Shown here: piece after piece, positions 1 to 6,798 of the stretch
Position numbering within the stretch: position 1 is the stretch's first letter
Layout: each line of letters opens with the position of its first letter
From: an uncultured Holdemanella sp.
GTDB lineage: Bacteria > Bacillota_I > Bacilli_A > Erysipelotrichales > Erysipelotrichaceae
NCBI RefSeq assembly: GCF_934772795.1
Contig: NZ_CAKVMR010000001.1
Span: 62,001-126,000, forward strand
DNA length: 64,000 nucleotides
Reading direction: 5' to 3'
Notes under the pieces: generated by a model
What the model saw: only the letters and a program-made list of their open reading frames with translations
What the model was told of the DNA's origin: nothing
The model's database searches: none
Position numbers and translations under genes: made by a program

Positions 1-1
1 C

Positions 2-556
2 TCAGTACAAGAATTGGCATATGGATGGAATCGTTGGAAAACATCTGCGTTACGACAATGGCTAAACTCAAGTAAGCCAAAAGGACAGTGGTGGACACCT
101 CAGGATCAATGGGATATTTGTCCTGACCAATTAGCTTCTAAAGACGGATTCCTTTGTGGTATGCCTGAGGAAATGCTAAATTGTTTAAAAAAAGTAAAGG
201 TGGTTACTTACGCTAACACTGTAAATGATGAAGGTGCAGAGGATATTACATATGATTATGTTACGTTACCTTCACTATCTCAGATGTTCATTAAACCACA
301 AACTAGTGGTGAAGGTGATGTTCACACCTATTGGAAAAGAAGAAGCGGACGTACAACACCTTGCGAATGGTGGACAGATTATCCAAATATGGTTGAGTAT
401 TCCGTTGCAAATAAAACATCACCTCAGTACGTCCGTTTGCGTTCAGCCGACCTAGGCTATGCTTGTTATGCGTGGTATGTGAACGCTAGTGGCGGTGTCT
501 ACAGCAACAGCGCTTCCAGTGCGCATACGTTCGCCCCGCTTGTTTGCATCGCATAA
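2..556 (+). CDS. DGR target protein with C-type-lectin-like variable C-terminus (5' partial)
   Basis: The reading frame is already open at the window edge (SVQELAYGWNRW), so the true start lies upstream and the apparent TTG start at 14 is probably internal. Motifs such as W-x-x-S-x-LR-x-WLN early and LRSA...FAPLVCIA at the end resemble DUF6273/formylglycine-enzyme-like domains that serve as DGR targets; this is family recall. The last ~41 codons are the variable repeat. Fifteen codons there differ from the template, mostly Asn to Tyr, Ser, Gly, Asp or His. Position ahead of lysis genes suggests a phage tail or receptor-binding protein. Confidence 0.8.
   Translation, partial: SVQELAYGWNRWKTSALRQWLNSSKPKGQWWTPQDQWDICPDQLASKDGFLCGMPEEMLNCLKKVKVVTYANTVNDEGAEDITYDYVTLPSLSQMFIKPQTSGEGDVHTYWKRRSGRTTPCEWWTDYPNMVEYSVANKTSPQYVRLRSADLGYACYAWYVNASGGVYSNSASSAHTFAPLVCIA
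423..546 (+). repeat. DGR variable repeat (VR)
   Basis: This 124-base segment aligns without gaps to positions 1098-1221. I count 16 mismatches through position 1220, and every one lies opposite an A in the template: six A to T, eight A to G, two A to C. Position 546/1221 is one further possible A to G at the edge. No C, G or T of the template is changed. This is the expected signature of adenine-specific mutagenic retrohoming. Confidence 0.95.
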
Positions 557-566
557 ATCTAAAATC

Positions 567-588
567 GGGGCAGACAACGTACTGCCCC
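567..588 (+). repeat. Hairpin/cruciform just downstream of VR
   Basis: GGGGCAG and CTGCCCC form a perfect 7-bp inverted repeat around an 8-base loop, 20 bases after the variable repeat and 10 bases after the target stop codon. In the Bordetella phage BPP-1 DGR an inverted repeat just after VR promotes target recognition; the same role is inferred here. There is no T-run, so a simple terminator is unlikely. Confidence 0.7.
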
Positions 589-610
589 ATACAAGGAAAG
601 GAATTATTGA

Positions 611-1054
611 ATGGCAACTAATGTAAATGAAAGAAATGTACCTGATACACCGACAAATAAAATGTTGGATTGTTTATGGGAAGCAAGAAACTTGTCTTTG
701 TATACTGTAAAGATTTGTTCAAACACAAACAATTTTCCGCCTGAGTATTATCAGACAATGACGGGTGACATGATTAAGAAGGCAAAAGATATATACAGGC
801 TAGGAAAAAGAGCAAATGCAATCTATGTTCAAGGTAAGACAGGACATGAAAGATGGGAAGAACGCAGTAGATACCAACGTGAAGCCATTTTCCTTTGTAT
901 AGATTTATTGTCTGACATAGATGTAGCAAAGACATTATTTAACATTCGTGGAAAACGAGTTAAATATTGGACTAATCAAGTAGTAACAGTAAAGAGAATG
1001 TATATCGCATGGCATAATGCAGATAAAGAGCGATATGCAAAATATATCAATTAG
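611..1054 (+). CDS. avd: DGR accessory variability determinant (Avd-like)
   Basis: A 147-residue basic, helix-rich protein between the target gene and the template repeat, which is the usual place for Avd. Avd proteins are small four-helix bundles that form a pentameric barrel, bind the reverse transcriptase and the template RNA, and are needed for mutagenic cDNA synthesis. Visible features are many Lys/Arg residues and heptad-like hydrophobic spacing. The start follows AAGGAAAGG. Identification rests mainly on size, charge and position, because Avd sequences are poorly conserved. Confidence 0.75.
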   Translation: MATNVNERNVPDTPTNKMLDCLWEARNLSLYTVKICSNTNNFPPEYYQTMTGDMIKKAKDIYRLGKRANAIYVQGKTGHERWEERSRYQREAIFLCIDLLSDIDVAKTLFNIRGKRVKYWTNQVVTVKRMYIAWHNADKERYAKYIN

Positions 1055-1408
1055 TAATTATTAATAAATACTAATACATACGGGATGTAGGTTGATTCTC
1101 AGAACGTCCGTTTGCGTTCAGCCAACCAAGGCAATGCTTGTAATACGTGGAATGTGAACACTAGTGGCAATGTCAACAACAACAACGCTTCCAATGCGAA
1201 TACGTTCGCCCCGATTGTTTATCAACTTAAACTATATGGTCAACCTTAGATGTTGATACGATTTGATATGTGTAAACAAGGAACCTCATCCCTGCTCATT
1301 AGAGCGAACAATACCGCAGAATATACATAAATCAGTGTATTTTGCCACCGATGTTAGAGCCTCTTAAAAAAAGATGGTAGCTAACTATGACGGAAGGAAA
1401 CTATTATT
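1055..1408 (+). ncRNA. DGR template RNA region (template repeat plus spacer)
   Basis: There is no gene in this 354-base stretch. It contains the template repeat and a roughly 190-base spacer before the reverse transcriptase. In studied DGRs this spacer is transcribed with the template and primes and positions cDNA synthesis. The spacer starts with a TCAAC...GTTGA inverted pair (about 1222-1256), which suggests folding. The exact ends of the RNA cannot be read from sequence. Confidence 0.7.
1098..1221 (+). repeat. DGR template repeat (TR)
   Basis: This is the invariant copy of the variable repeat at 423-546, offset by 675 bases. Read in the target frame it is rich in AAC and AAT (Asn) codons. 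Adenine randomisation of these codons gives many amino acids but never a stop codon. It lies between avd and the reverse transcriptase, the standard DGR order. Confidence 0.95.
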
Positions 1409-2452
1409 TTGAAAATAAAAGAATATATTACAAACTACGATCAATTGTTTGATTCAATGTTGAAATGTAAGAAAAATGTATCTTGGAAACCAAGTGTTAA
1501 ATCATTTGTATTAAATGGTGTAGAAAATTGTTTGAAGATGGAAGAACAATTACAGAATGATACATGGATAAACAGAAAACCTAAACCAATTATTGTTACA
1601 TATCCAAAAAGAAGGGAGTGTTTAAGTATTCCTTTCAGGGATAGAGTTTATCAACGTAGTATTAACGATAATTCATTATATCCTCAAACGACAAAACACT
1701 TTGTTTATACAAATATAGCTTGTCAAAAATTTAAAGGAACAAAGAAAGCTATGGATGTAATGAGACAATATCTTCATAGATATTACATCAACAACAAAAC
1801 AAATGTAGGGTATGTTGTATGGATAGATATACATGGATATTATCAAAATATGAGACATAAAGATGTCAATGAATGTTTTTATAAGATGTGCGATTCAGAT
1901 ACTGCTAGTATGTCACAAGATGTGTTAGATACACAGTATACGGGAGACGTAGGGTATAATCCAGGTTCTCAAATGGTTCAGATTGCTGGCATAAGCTTAT
2001 TAAATGAATTAGACCATTTCATCAAAGAAAAACTGCATTGTAAAAGCTTCATAAGATATATGGATGATTCCTATTTGATTACAAATGACAAAGAAAAAGC
2101 GAAGCAATGGAAGAAAATAGTTTGTGATAAGTTAATCGAATTAGGGTTTGAACCTAACCCAAAGAAAGCCAAAGTTCTAAGAATAGATAAAGGATTTATG
2201 TTTCTTGGATTTAAAGCTACATTATCAAAAACGGGTAAGGTATATTACAACCTAAGTTCAGAAAATATAAAACATGAAAGGCGAAAATTAAAGAAACAAG
2301 TCATTAAATCCAAGAAATGTGAAATGACAAAAGAAGAAATTGATGCAAGCCTTCATAGTTGGAAATCACACGCAGAATTAGGAAATACGTACAAGTTGTT
2401 GCAAAGAATAGATGCGTATTACGCTAATCTATGGAAGGAGATAAAAGTATGA
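1409..2452 (+). CDS. DGR reverse transcriptase
   Basis: A 347-residue group-II-intron-like reverse transcriptase without maturase or nuclease domains, as in DGR enzymes. The metal-binding aspartates are in WIDIHGYY (Asp140) and YMDD (217-220). The region 186-191 (GSQMVQ) takes the place of the DGR-specific motif 4 with its terminal Gln. It would copy template RNA with misincorporation at adenines. The TTG start is weak: GGAAGG is about 11 bases upstream and there is no nearby ATG, so the N-terminus is uncertain. The stop overlaps the next ATG (ATGA). Confidence 0.93.
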   Translation: MKIKEYITNYDQLFDSMLKCKKNVSWKPSVKSFVLNGVENCLKMEEQLQNDTWINRKPKPIIVTYPKRRECLSIPFRDRVYQRSINDNSLYPQTTKHFVYTNIACQKFKGTKKAMDVMRQYLHRYYINNKTNVGYVVWIDIHGYYQNMRHKDVNECFYKMCDSDTASMSQDVLDTQYTGDVGYNPGSQMVQIAGISLLNELDHFIKEKLHCKSFIRYMDDSYLITNDKEKAKQWKKIVCDKLIELGFEPNPKKAKVLRIDKGFMFLGFKATLSKTGKVYYNLSSENIKHERRKLKKQVIKSKKCEMTKEEIDASLHSWKSHAELGNTYKLLQRIDAYYANLWKEIKV

Positions 2453-2646
2453 TTATCAAACAATTAGATGTTTCTATCGACAAACAAGCAGAAGAAGAAT
2501 ATCAAGCTTCTCAAGTTCAATCTACTAAAGATGAATTGGCAAATCAAAAGTTTCTAACAGAATACGTTGCTTGTATGGCAGGCATTGAATTGCCTGTTGA
2601 GGAAGAAGAAACGGAGGGAATGGCTCATGTACAAGATTTTGAGTAA
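2449..2646 (+). CDS. Small phage protein, acidic, unknown function
   Basis: A 65-residue acidic protein starting at an ATG that overlaps the reverse transcriptase stop (ATGA), with AAGGAG six to eight bases upstream. It is translationally coupled to the DGR genes. Its C-terminus (EEEETEGMAHVQDFE) overlaps the start of the next small gene. Proteins like this often follow tail-fibre genes in Bacillota phages, but I do not recognise a family. Confidence 0.65.
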   Translation: MIIKQLDVSIDKQAEEEYQASQVQSTKDELANQKFLTEYVACMAGIELPVEEEETEGMAHVQDFE

Positions 2647-2770
2647 TCAAAAAATCAGGGTGATTGACGGAAAGTATAGCAAAGATAATTATATTTTCTT
2701 AGTAGAACAAGCTTATAAGAAAAAGAAAATCACCAAAGCAGAATATCAAGAGTTGATTGATTTTGAGTAA
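2627..2770 (+). CDS. XkdX-like small phage protein
   Basis: A 47-residue protein preceded by GGAGGG. It ends ITKAEYQELIDFE, resembling the 'IT...Q..EI' ending of XkdX-family proteins that sit after tail-fibre genes in PBSX-like phages. The function of XkdX is unknown. The start at 2627 is chosen over longer in-frame options because only it has a ribosome binding site. It overlaps the previous gene by 20 bases in another frame. Confidence 0.6.
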   Translation: MYKILSNQKIRVIDGKYSKDNYIFLVEQAYKKKKITKAEYQELIDFE

Positions 2771-2891
2771 TTTCGAGTATATTCAATATTTATTAGATAT
2801 TATTGATAAGCAAAATAAAATCATCAAAGAACAAAATGAGATTCTATATATGTATGGAATTGATGTTTTAAGTAAAGAACAAGGGCGTTGA
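2763..2891 (+). CDS. Possible 42-residue phage peptide
   Basis: A short frame opening with TTG inside the end of the preceding gene and reading LSNFEYIQYLLDIIDKQNKI and on to a stop. Its hydrophobic heptads suggest a short coiled coil. Support is modest: overlap with the upstream gene fits translational coupling, but the start codon is TTG and the ribosome binding site is weak. A hairpin terminator overlaps its end. Confidence 0.4.
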   Translation: MSNFEYIQYLLDIIDKQNKIIKEQNEILYMYGIDVLSKEQGR

Positions 2892-2910
2892 ATGTACGTC
2901 CTTTTCTTTT
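2882..2910 (+). terminator. Possible terminator before lysis genes
   Basis: AGGGCG pairs with CGTCCT (one G-U) around a 9-base loop, followed by TTTCTTTTC. It would separate the tail/DGR genes from the holin-endolysin group. The stem is short, so confidence is moderate. Confidence 0.45.
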
Positions 2911-2988
2911 CATTATATAATTGAGATGCCATAAAACAGTACCTCAGAAAATATGAGAGAGATGAAATGTTTTTGGAGGTGTAAATTT

Positions 2989-3369
2989 ATGAATGTACAA
3001 GATTTTTTAACTTTATTACAGACTGCTGCTACTTTGGTTTGTGGAGGATTGGCTTTATATTTTAAATTCAGTACAAAAGCTAAAACTAAAGCAAAAGAAG
3101 TTCAAGAAGTGATTGCTAAAATCACTGCACAAGCGGTAGTTTACATTAAAGAAGCAGAGGATAACTACAAAGATACAACTAATGCTGGTGGTAAAAAATT
3201 TGAAGAAGTTGTTGGTAAGCTTTATGATCTAGTGCCTGATGCTTTACATGGCATCATTACAAAAGAAATGATTAGTGAAATCGTTCAAAGTACTTTTGAT
3301 GAAATTGAAGAATACGTTAAGATTCAATTAGATAACGGAATTGATAAAATCAACGTCAAAGGTGACTAA
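2989..3369 (+). CDS. Phage holin, LLH-type
   Basis: A 126-residue protein with one N-terminal membrane segment (LLQTAATLVCGGLALYF) and a long charged helical C-terminus, as in the LLH holin group. Holins form membrane lesions that release endolysin at the end of the lytic cycle. The ATG with GGAGGT upstream is chosen over an earlier in-frame ATG that lacks a site. It is followed within 2 bases by another membrane protein and then the endolysin, which supports a lysis role. Confidence 0.7.
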   Translation: MNVQDFLTLLQTAATLVCGGLALYFKFSTKAKTKAKEVQEVIAKITAQAVVYIKEAEDNYKDTTNAGGKKFEEVVGKLYDLVPDALHGIITKEMISEIVQSTFDEIEEYVKIQLDNGIDKINVKGD

Positions 3370-3371
3370 TA

Positions 3372-3770
3372 GTGAAAGTAATCACTATTGATTTAGAATA
3401 TGTTTTATGGCTTTGCGGTTTAATTGCTTCCGTTTGGGGAGTTGTAAAAATCATTAAAGAGGTAAAGAAACCTAATGACGATTTAAAAGAAACTGTTAGA
3501 AAACACGAAGAATGGTTAGCAAGAGACAATGAGAGAATAAAATCAATTGAAAGTTTAGTTATCACACAAGAAGGGATTAAGAAAGAATTGAATGAACACT
3601 CTCGAAGATTAGGAGAACATGAAGAAAGATTAGAAGAAGATAAGCAACGTGGTAATTTGACATTAAAAGCAAACATTGCGATCATCAACAATATGCTTTC
3701 TGAAAACGACAAAGACAAACTCCAAGAGACTAGAGACGAAATCCAAGACTTTCTGCTAGATAAAAACTAA
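3372..3770 (+). CDS. Second lysis-cassette membrane protein (XhlA/spanin-like)
   Basis: A 132-residue protein with a GTG start, one N-terminal membrane segment (YVLWLCGLIASVWGVVKII) and a long heptad-rich coiled coil. This layout matches XhlA-type holin partners or antiholins. It lies between the holin and the endolysin, spaced 2 and 12 bases. The precise role is inferred from topology and position only. Confidence 0.6.
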   Translation: MKVITIDLEYVLWLCGLIASVWGVVKIIKEVKKPNDDLKETVRKHEEWLARDNERIKSIESLVITQEGIKKELNEHSRRLGEHEERLEEDKQRGNLTLKANIAIINNMLSENDKDKLQETRDEIQDFLLDKN

Positions 3771-3782
3771 GGAGGATGAAAA

Positions 3783-5567
3783 ATGGGAACTCCACAAGAG
3801 TTTTATAACTATGCTATCAATAAGGTTTTTAACAATAAAGGGCAAATAATGAACATTAATTATGTTCAAGGCGAAGAACCATATGGTGGACAGTGCGTTT
3901 CGTTGATTCAAGGATTGATGGCATGGGGAGGGAAACCATGTATTGCACGTGGCCATGCCAAAGATTGGTGGTTCAATCGAGCAAATAATGGTGTTTTAAG
4001 TTATTTTGATGTTGTTACGGGTGCTCCCCAAAATGGTGACGTGGGAGTGTCTGTAGGCGGGGATGCAAGATACGGACATATATTTATCTATTGGGAAGGC
4101 AGAGCACTCTCTCAGAATGTTCTAGGCAACCCTAAAGCCATGTTATGGCCACTGAATTATCAAGGAGCTATTTGGGGATATTTAAGACCTAAATTCTATA
4201 CAAATGCTTCTACATATGATGCTTCTCAATTGATTAAAGAGAATGGAATGGCAACTTTCAAAAATGACACTGCTATCATTATTCATAGAGATACACCAAC
4301 AGGTGCTTCATACGGAACATTTGTAAAAGGTGAAAAGCAAGTCTATACAGAAAAGTGGATTGGAAATGGACATAGATATATATCATGGATTCACACTAAC
4401 GGTGTTAGATGCTTTGCAGCAGTAAGCGGTAGTGAATCATATGGTGTTGAGCCATGGGCCACAATCGGCGCTCCTGAAACAAAAGATATTGAATTAACAC
4501 AAGAAGATGGAATTGCAGAATTCACTGTTGATGGTGTTCATAAGCACTATGATAATCCAAGTGGTGAAATCTTTGGCCAATGCAACGCAGGAGATAAGAT
4601 TCGTTATTATTGGAAGTGCGTTACAAATGGACATAGATATGTTGTAGGAAAAGAAGGAGATAGAAAGTTCTTTGTTGCAGTGTCCGCCACAGAGGATAGA
4701 ACGCAAATGTGGGCGAAATTTAGTGCACCTGATACAAATACTAAGGAAGATACGAAAGAGGACTCTAAGCCTTCTACAGAGCCTTCAAAACCAACTACAA
4801 CAGACTACACTAAGAATGTTAAGGGATATGGAATTGATATTTCAGAACATAACAGTTCAGATATAGATTTATCTAAATATGATTTCGTAATCTTGCGTGC
4901 ATCTTACGGAGAATATACCGATAAGAAATTTGAATACTTCGCAAACAAGTGTGAACAATTAAAAATTCCTTATGGCGTTTATGTATATGATTATGCGTTA
5001 GATGATAGTCAAGCACGTGCCGAAGCGGAATATGTATACAATCTAATCAAAGATAGAAATGTTCAATTAGGTGTATGGTTCGATATGGAGGATGCAGATA
5101 ATTACAAGAAGAAAGCTGGTGTTCTTACAAAAGAAAGATGTTCATTCTCTTGCAAGGTGTTCTGCGACTATATGAGTGCTAAGGGATATTATACAGGTGT
5201 TTATACTAGCACTAGTTGGTTAGGAACATTTGTAGAAACAACTTATCCTATTTGGATTGCAAATTGGGGAACAAATGATGGAAATATTCAATCAGACCAA
5301 TCAAGTGTCGGTGTTATCCATCAGTACGCAGCTAACCCAATCGACAAAGATATAATCTTCCATGATATTGATTTTTATAAATCAAATCCAAAGAAAGATG
5401 AATCAACAGACGATAAAAAGGATGAAAATGGTTCAGAAAACAAAAAAGATGAACCAAATACAGATTCTAAAGACGATAGCGAAAACAAAATCAATGTGAC
5501 AGGAATCAATAAATTAATTGAACTGTTGCTAAAGATTGCTGAAAAAATAGCTAAATTGTTCAAATAA
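3783..5567 (+). CDS. Modular endolysin: CHAP - 2x SH3b - GH25 lysozyme - amphipathic tail
   Basis: A 594-residue peptidoglycan hydrolase with two catalytic domains. The N-terminal CHAP amidase/endopeptidase has its Cys at GGQC (residue 38) and His at YGHI (99). Two SH3-type wall-binding repeats, each with an 'NGHRY' core, cover about 155-215 and 243-303. A linker rich in Lys, Glu, Ser and Thr leads to a GH25 muramidase from about 347, with GYGIDIS and the catalytic pair in WFDMED (Asp434, Glu436). A Lys/Asp-rich spacer then precedes a short amphipathic helix (LIELLLKIAEKIAKLF). There is no signal peptide, so release is holin-dependent. AAGGAGG precedes the start. Confidence 0.93.
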   Translation: MGTPQEFYNYAINKVFNNKGQIMNINYVQGEEPYGGQCVSLIQGLMAWGGKPCIARGHAKDWWFNRANNGVLSYFDVVTGAPQNGDVGVSVGGDARYGHIFIYWEGRALSQNVLGNPKAMLWPLNYQGAIWGYLRPKFYTNASTYDASQLIKENGMATFKNDTAIIIHRDTPTGASYGTFVKGEKQVYTEKWIGNGHRYISWIHTNGVRCFAAVSGSESYGVEPWATIGAPETKDIELTQEDGIAEFTVDGVHKHYDNPSGEIFGQCNAGDKIRYYWKCVTNGHRYVVGKEGDRKFFVAVSATEDRTQMWAKFSAPDTNTKEDTKEDSKPSTEPSKPTTTDYTKNVKGYGIDISEHNSSDIDLSKYDFVILRASYGEYTDKKFEYFANKCEQLKIPYGVYVYDYALDDSQARAEAEYVYNLIKDRNVQLGVWFDMEDADNYKKKAGVLTKERCSFSCKVFCDYMSAKGYYTGVYTSTSWLGTFVETTYPIWIANWGTNDGNIQSDQSSVGVIHQYAANPIDKDIIFHDIDFYKSNPKKDESTDDKKDENGSENKKDEPNTDSKDDSENKINVTGINKLIELLLKIAEKIAKLFK

Positions 5568-5569
5568 TC

Positions 5570-5582
5570 GTACATAATGTAC
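5570..5582. promoter_or_regulatory. Perfect palindrome after endolysin stop
   Basis: GTACATAATGTAC is a perfect 13-base palindrome immediately after the endolysin gene. It resembles a repressor operator more than a terminator, because no T-run follows. Function unknown. Confidence 0.35.
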
Positions 5583-5774
5583 AAAATACGACATTAAATA
5601 CTCGAATTTGGACAAAATCTGCAAAAAATAGGTTTATATGTTAAAATATATGCACATAGATTAGCAGAGTGCACAATGCGACCAATACCATAACGTGGTA
5701 TAATATCTATGCTTAGGGGAATACAATTGTATTCATTTATCTCATGTACCAATTATAGGAACAAGGAGAAACGA

Positions 5775-5808
5775 AACTGCTACGCATTTAGTTGTGTGGC
5801 AGTTTTTG
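5775..5808 (+). terminator. Terminator hairpin, unit 1
   Basis: AACTGCTAC pairs with GTGGCAGTT (one G-U wobble) around a 12-base loop, and TTTTTG follows. It lies about 70 bases after a TATAAT at 5699-5704, so a short untranslated transcript is possible. Confidence 0.65.
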
Positions 5809-5820
5809 CTATGTTATAAT
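5792..5820 (+). promoter_or_regulatory. Promoter, unit 2 of non-coding region
   Basis: TTGTGT at 5792-5797, a 17-base gap, then TGTTATAAT (extended -10) ending at 5820. It partly overlaps the unit 1 terminator. No start codon with a ribosome binding site follows, so the product is probably an RNA. Confidence 0.55.
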
Positions 5821-5984
5821 GACAAAGGCCAACACATGATGAATTCTAAGTGAACCATGTTAGCTTGATGTACAAATCCAAGTTAGGCATATGGATTTAT
5901 TAGTATTGATCTATAGTTATTCCAAGCGTGACTGATTGATATTATTTTTATGCAAAGTCGACTACAAAGAAAAATTATTTTCTT

Positions 5985-6031
5985 ACCACTGAATAGAGTA
6001 CAGACTAGTAGTACTTGAAAGGTGGTCTTTT
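5985..6031 (+). terminator. Composite terminator hairpin, unit 2
   Basis: ACCAC pairs with GTGGT, with an inner AGTAC/GTACT stem, followed by CTTTTTAT. It closes a roughly 200-base transcript starting near 5827. Confidence 0.5.
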
Positions 6032-6065
6032 TATATAAAATTCATGTTGCTATGATATAATCATG

Positions 6066-6169
6066 TTGCTAGGAAAAGCAGAGTGATAAAGGCCGAAGCT
6101 CTCTTTTGTGTAGAAATGATTGCAGACGTGTAATAGTATCTTCACTTTTCTCTTGTAGGCAACTAGCAA
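6066..6169 (+). ncRNA. Candidate structured small RNA, unit 3
   Basis: TTGCTAG at the 5' end pairs with CTAGCAA at 6163-6169, and GAAAAG pairs with CTTTTC just inside, giving a rod-like fold of about 105 bases. It begins just after an extended -10 (TGATATAAT ending at 6061). GATAAAGGCCGAAGC resembles the start of unit 2. No reading frame is convincing. Confidence 0.4.
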
Positions 6170-6180
6170 AAACAAAGAAT

Positions 6181-6220
6181 GTGACAATTGCTAAAAGCTC
6201 CCTCTTTTAAAAATTGTCAC
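6181..6220 (+). repeat. Long hairpin before strong terminator
   Basis: GTGACAATT pairs with AATTGTCAC, and an inner TAAAAG pairs with CTTTTA around CTCCCT. The 40-base hairpin lies 11 bases before a strong terminator and may be the 3' part of the unit 3 transcript. Confidence 0.5.
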
Positions 6221-6230
6221 CAAAACTCTC

Positions 6231-6262
6231 CCATACCTATCACATCCAGGTATGGTTTTTTT
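6231..6262 (+). terminator. Strong intrinsic terminator
   Basis: CCATACCT and AGGTATGG form a perfect 8-bp stem with a 9-base loop, followed by TTTTTTTG. It is the clearest terminator of the prophage-end region. Confidence 0.8.
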
Positions 6263-6361
6263 GTTTTTTAACAAATCTCAAAATTTATATGCTATATTAT
6301 TGATGTGTTCTTCATGGATGGACACAACCCTTTCAAAGATAACTAAAACTTATGCAAAAGA

Positions 6362-6389
6362 GTCTCCTTACCAAGCGGGAGGCTTTTTT
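6362..6389 (+). terminator. Terminator at prophage end
   Basis: GTCTCC pairs with GGAGGC around a 10-base loop, followed by TTTTTT. About 65 bases upstream is a possible -10 (TATATT), so this may end another short RNA. Confidence 0.65.
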
Positions 6390-6428
6390 GTTTTTATATT
6401 ATAAGGAAAAGAAACAATAATATGTTTT

Positions 6429-6491
6429 TGGCATAATGGCATAAAGCACGTGGCATAACAGATGGAATATTTTTTTGGAATCAATGGAATA
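6429..6491 (+). repeat. Cluster of short direct repeats near attR (possible integrase arm sites)
   Basis: TGGCATAA occurs at 6429, 6437 and 6451, and TGGAAT(A/C) at 6463, 6476 and 6485. All six are on the same strand within 63 bases and end about 80 bases before the comGC fragment. Tyrosine-integrase phages carry arm-type binding repeats at this kind of distance from the crossover core. The link to an integrase is inference. Confidence 0.4.
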
Positions 6492-6570
6492 AAAAGTAGC
6501 CAAAAATGAGAAAGTATGAGAACATAAAGTAAACTAGATGAATAAAAAATAAAGAAAAATAAAGAGCTAG

Positions 6571-6798
6571 AAACTTGCAAATATCATTCAACAAAAAGAA
6601 AAGATCATTCGCAATAAGGGCTGTGAAGCTTTGCTTGAAATTGTCAACTCACAAATCATGTTGTATGAAATTGATCAATTAGAAACACCAACCAGTGTGC
6701 AAGAGCTTATTGATTTTGGGTATTTAAAAAAGGGACAGGATACTTGTCCGGATCATAGTAAAGTGGTGATTGTGGATGGACAAGCCGTATCCCAATAA
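6571..6798 (+). pseudogene. comGC: comGC, C-terminal fragment interrupted by the prophage
   Basis: From the first codon after an in-frame TAG, the frame reads KLANIIQQKEK, then the ComGC signature NKGCEALLEIVNSQ, YEID, LIDFGYLKKGQ and TCP, to a stop. B. subtilis ComGC has the matching stretch NQTIQKKGCE...YVKK...CP. The prepilin leader and hydrophobic helix (roughly the first 30-35 residues) are missing. Upstream DNA is non-coding prophage-end sequence. There is no start codon with a binding site, so this is not a functional pilin. The stop overlaps the comGD start, as in an intact comG operon. Confidence 0.85.

Larger units (their letters stand above)
5583..6392 (+). other. Non-coding prophage-end region with tandem promoter/hairpin units
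   Basis: No credible gene lies in this 810-base stretch. It contains repeated pairs of a TATAAT element and a downstream hairpin with T-run. TTGCTATG(T/A)TATAAT occurs twice, at 5806-5820 and 6047-6061, and each copy is followed by GA(C/T)AAAGGCC. This suggests duplicated small-RNA genes. Terminator-like hairpins lie at 5775-5808, 5985-6031, 6231-6262 and 6362-6389. I cannot match the RNAs to a known family. Confidence 0.5.
1..6570. mobile_element. Right end of a DGR-carrying prophage (left end outside window)
   Basis: The segment holds a phage-like variable protein, DGR genes, an XkdX-like small protein, a holin, a second small membrane protein and an endolysin, all on the plus strand in the usual late-gene order. 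It ends where a C-terminal comGC fragment begins. Before that junction lie non-coding hairpin units and a cluster of short direct repeats. No integrase or left attachment site is in view, so the right boundary (about 6571, the first in-frame codon after a stop) is an estimate. A degraded prophage is possible, but every phage gene seen here is intact. Confidence 0.8.

Noticed and set aside
5583..6392. tracrRNA or CRISPR array at the prophage end
   Set aside because: There are no regularly spaced repeats, spacers or cas genes, and the hairpins are of differing sequence.
6368..6580. Open frame on the minus strand with many aromatic residues
   Set aside because: It runs over AT-rich sequence and a terminator, lacks a ribosome binding site and has no recognisable motif.
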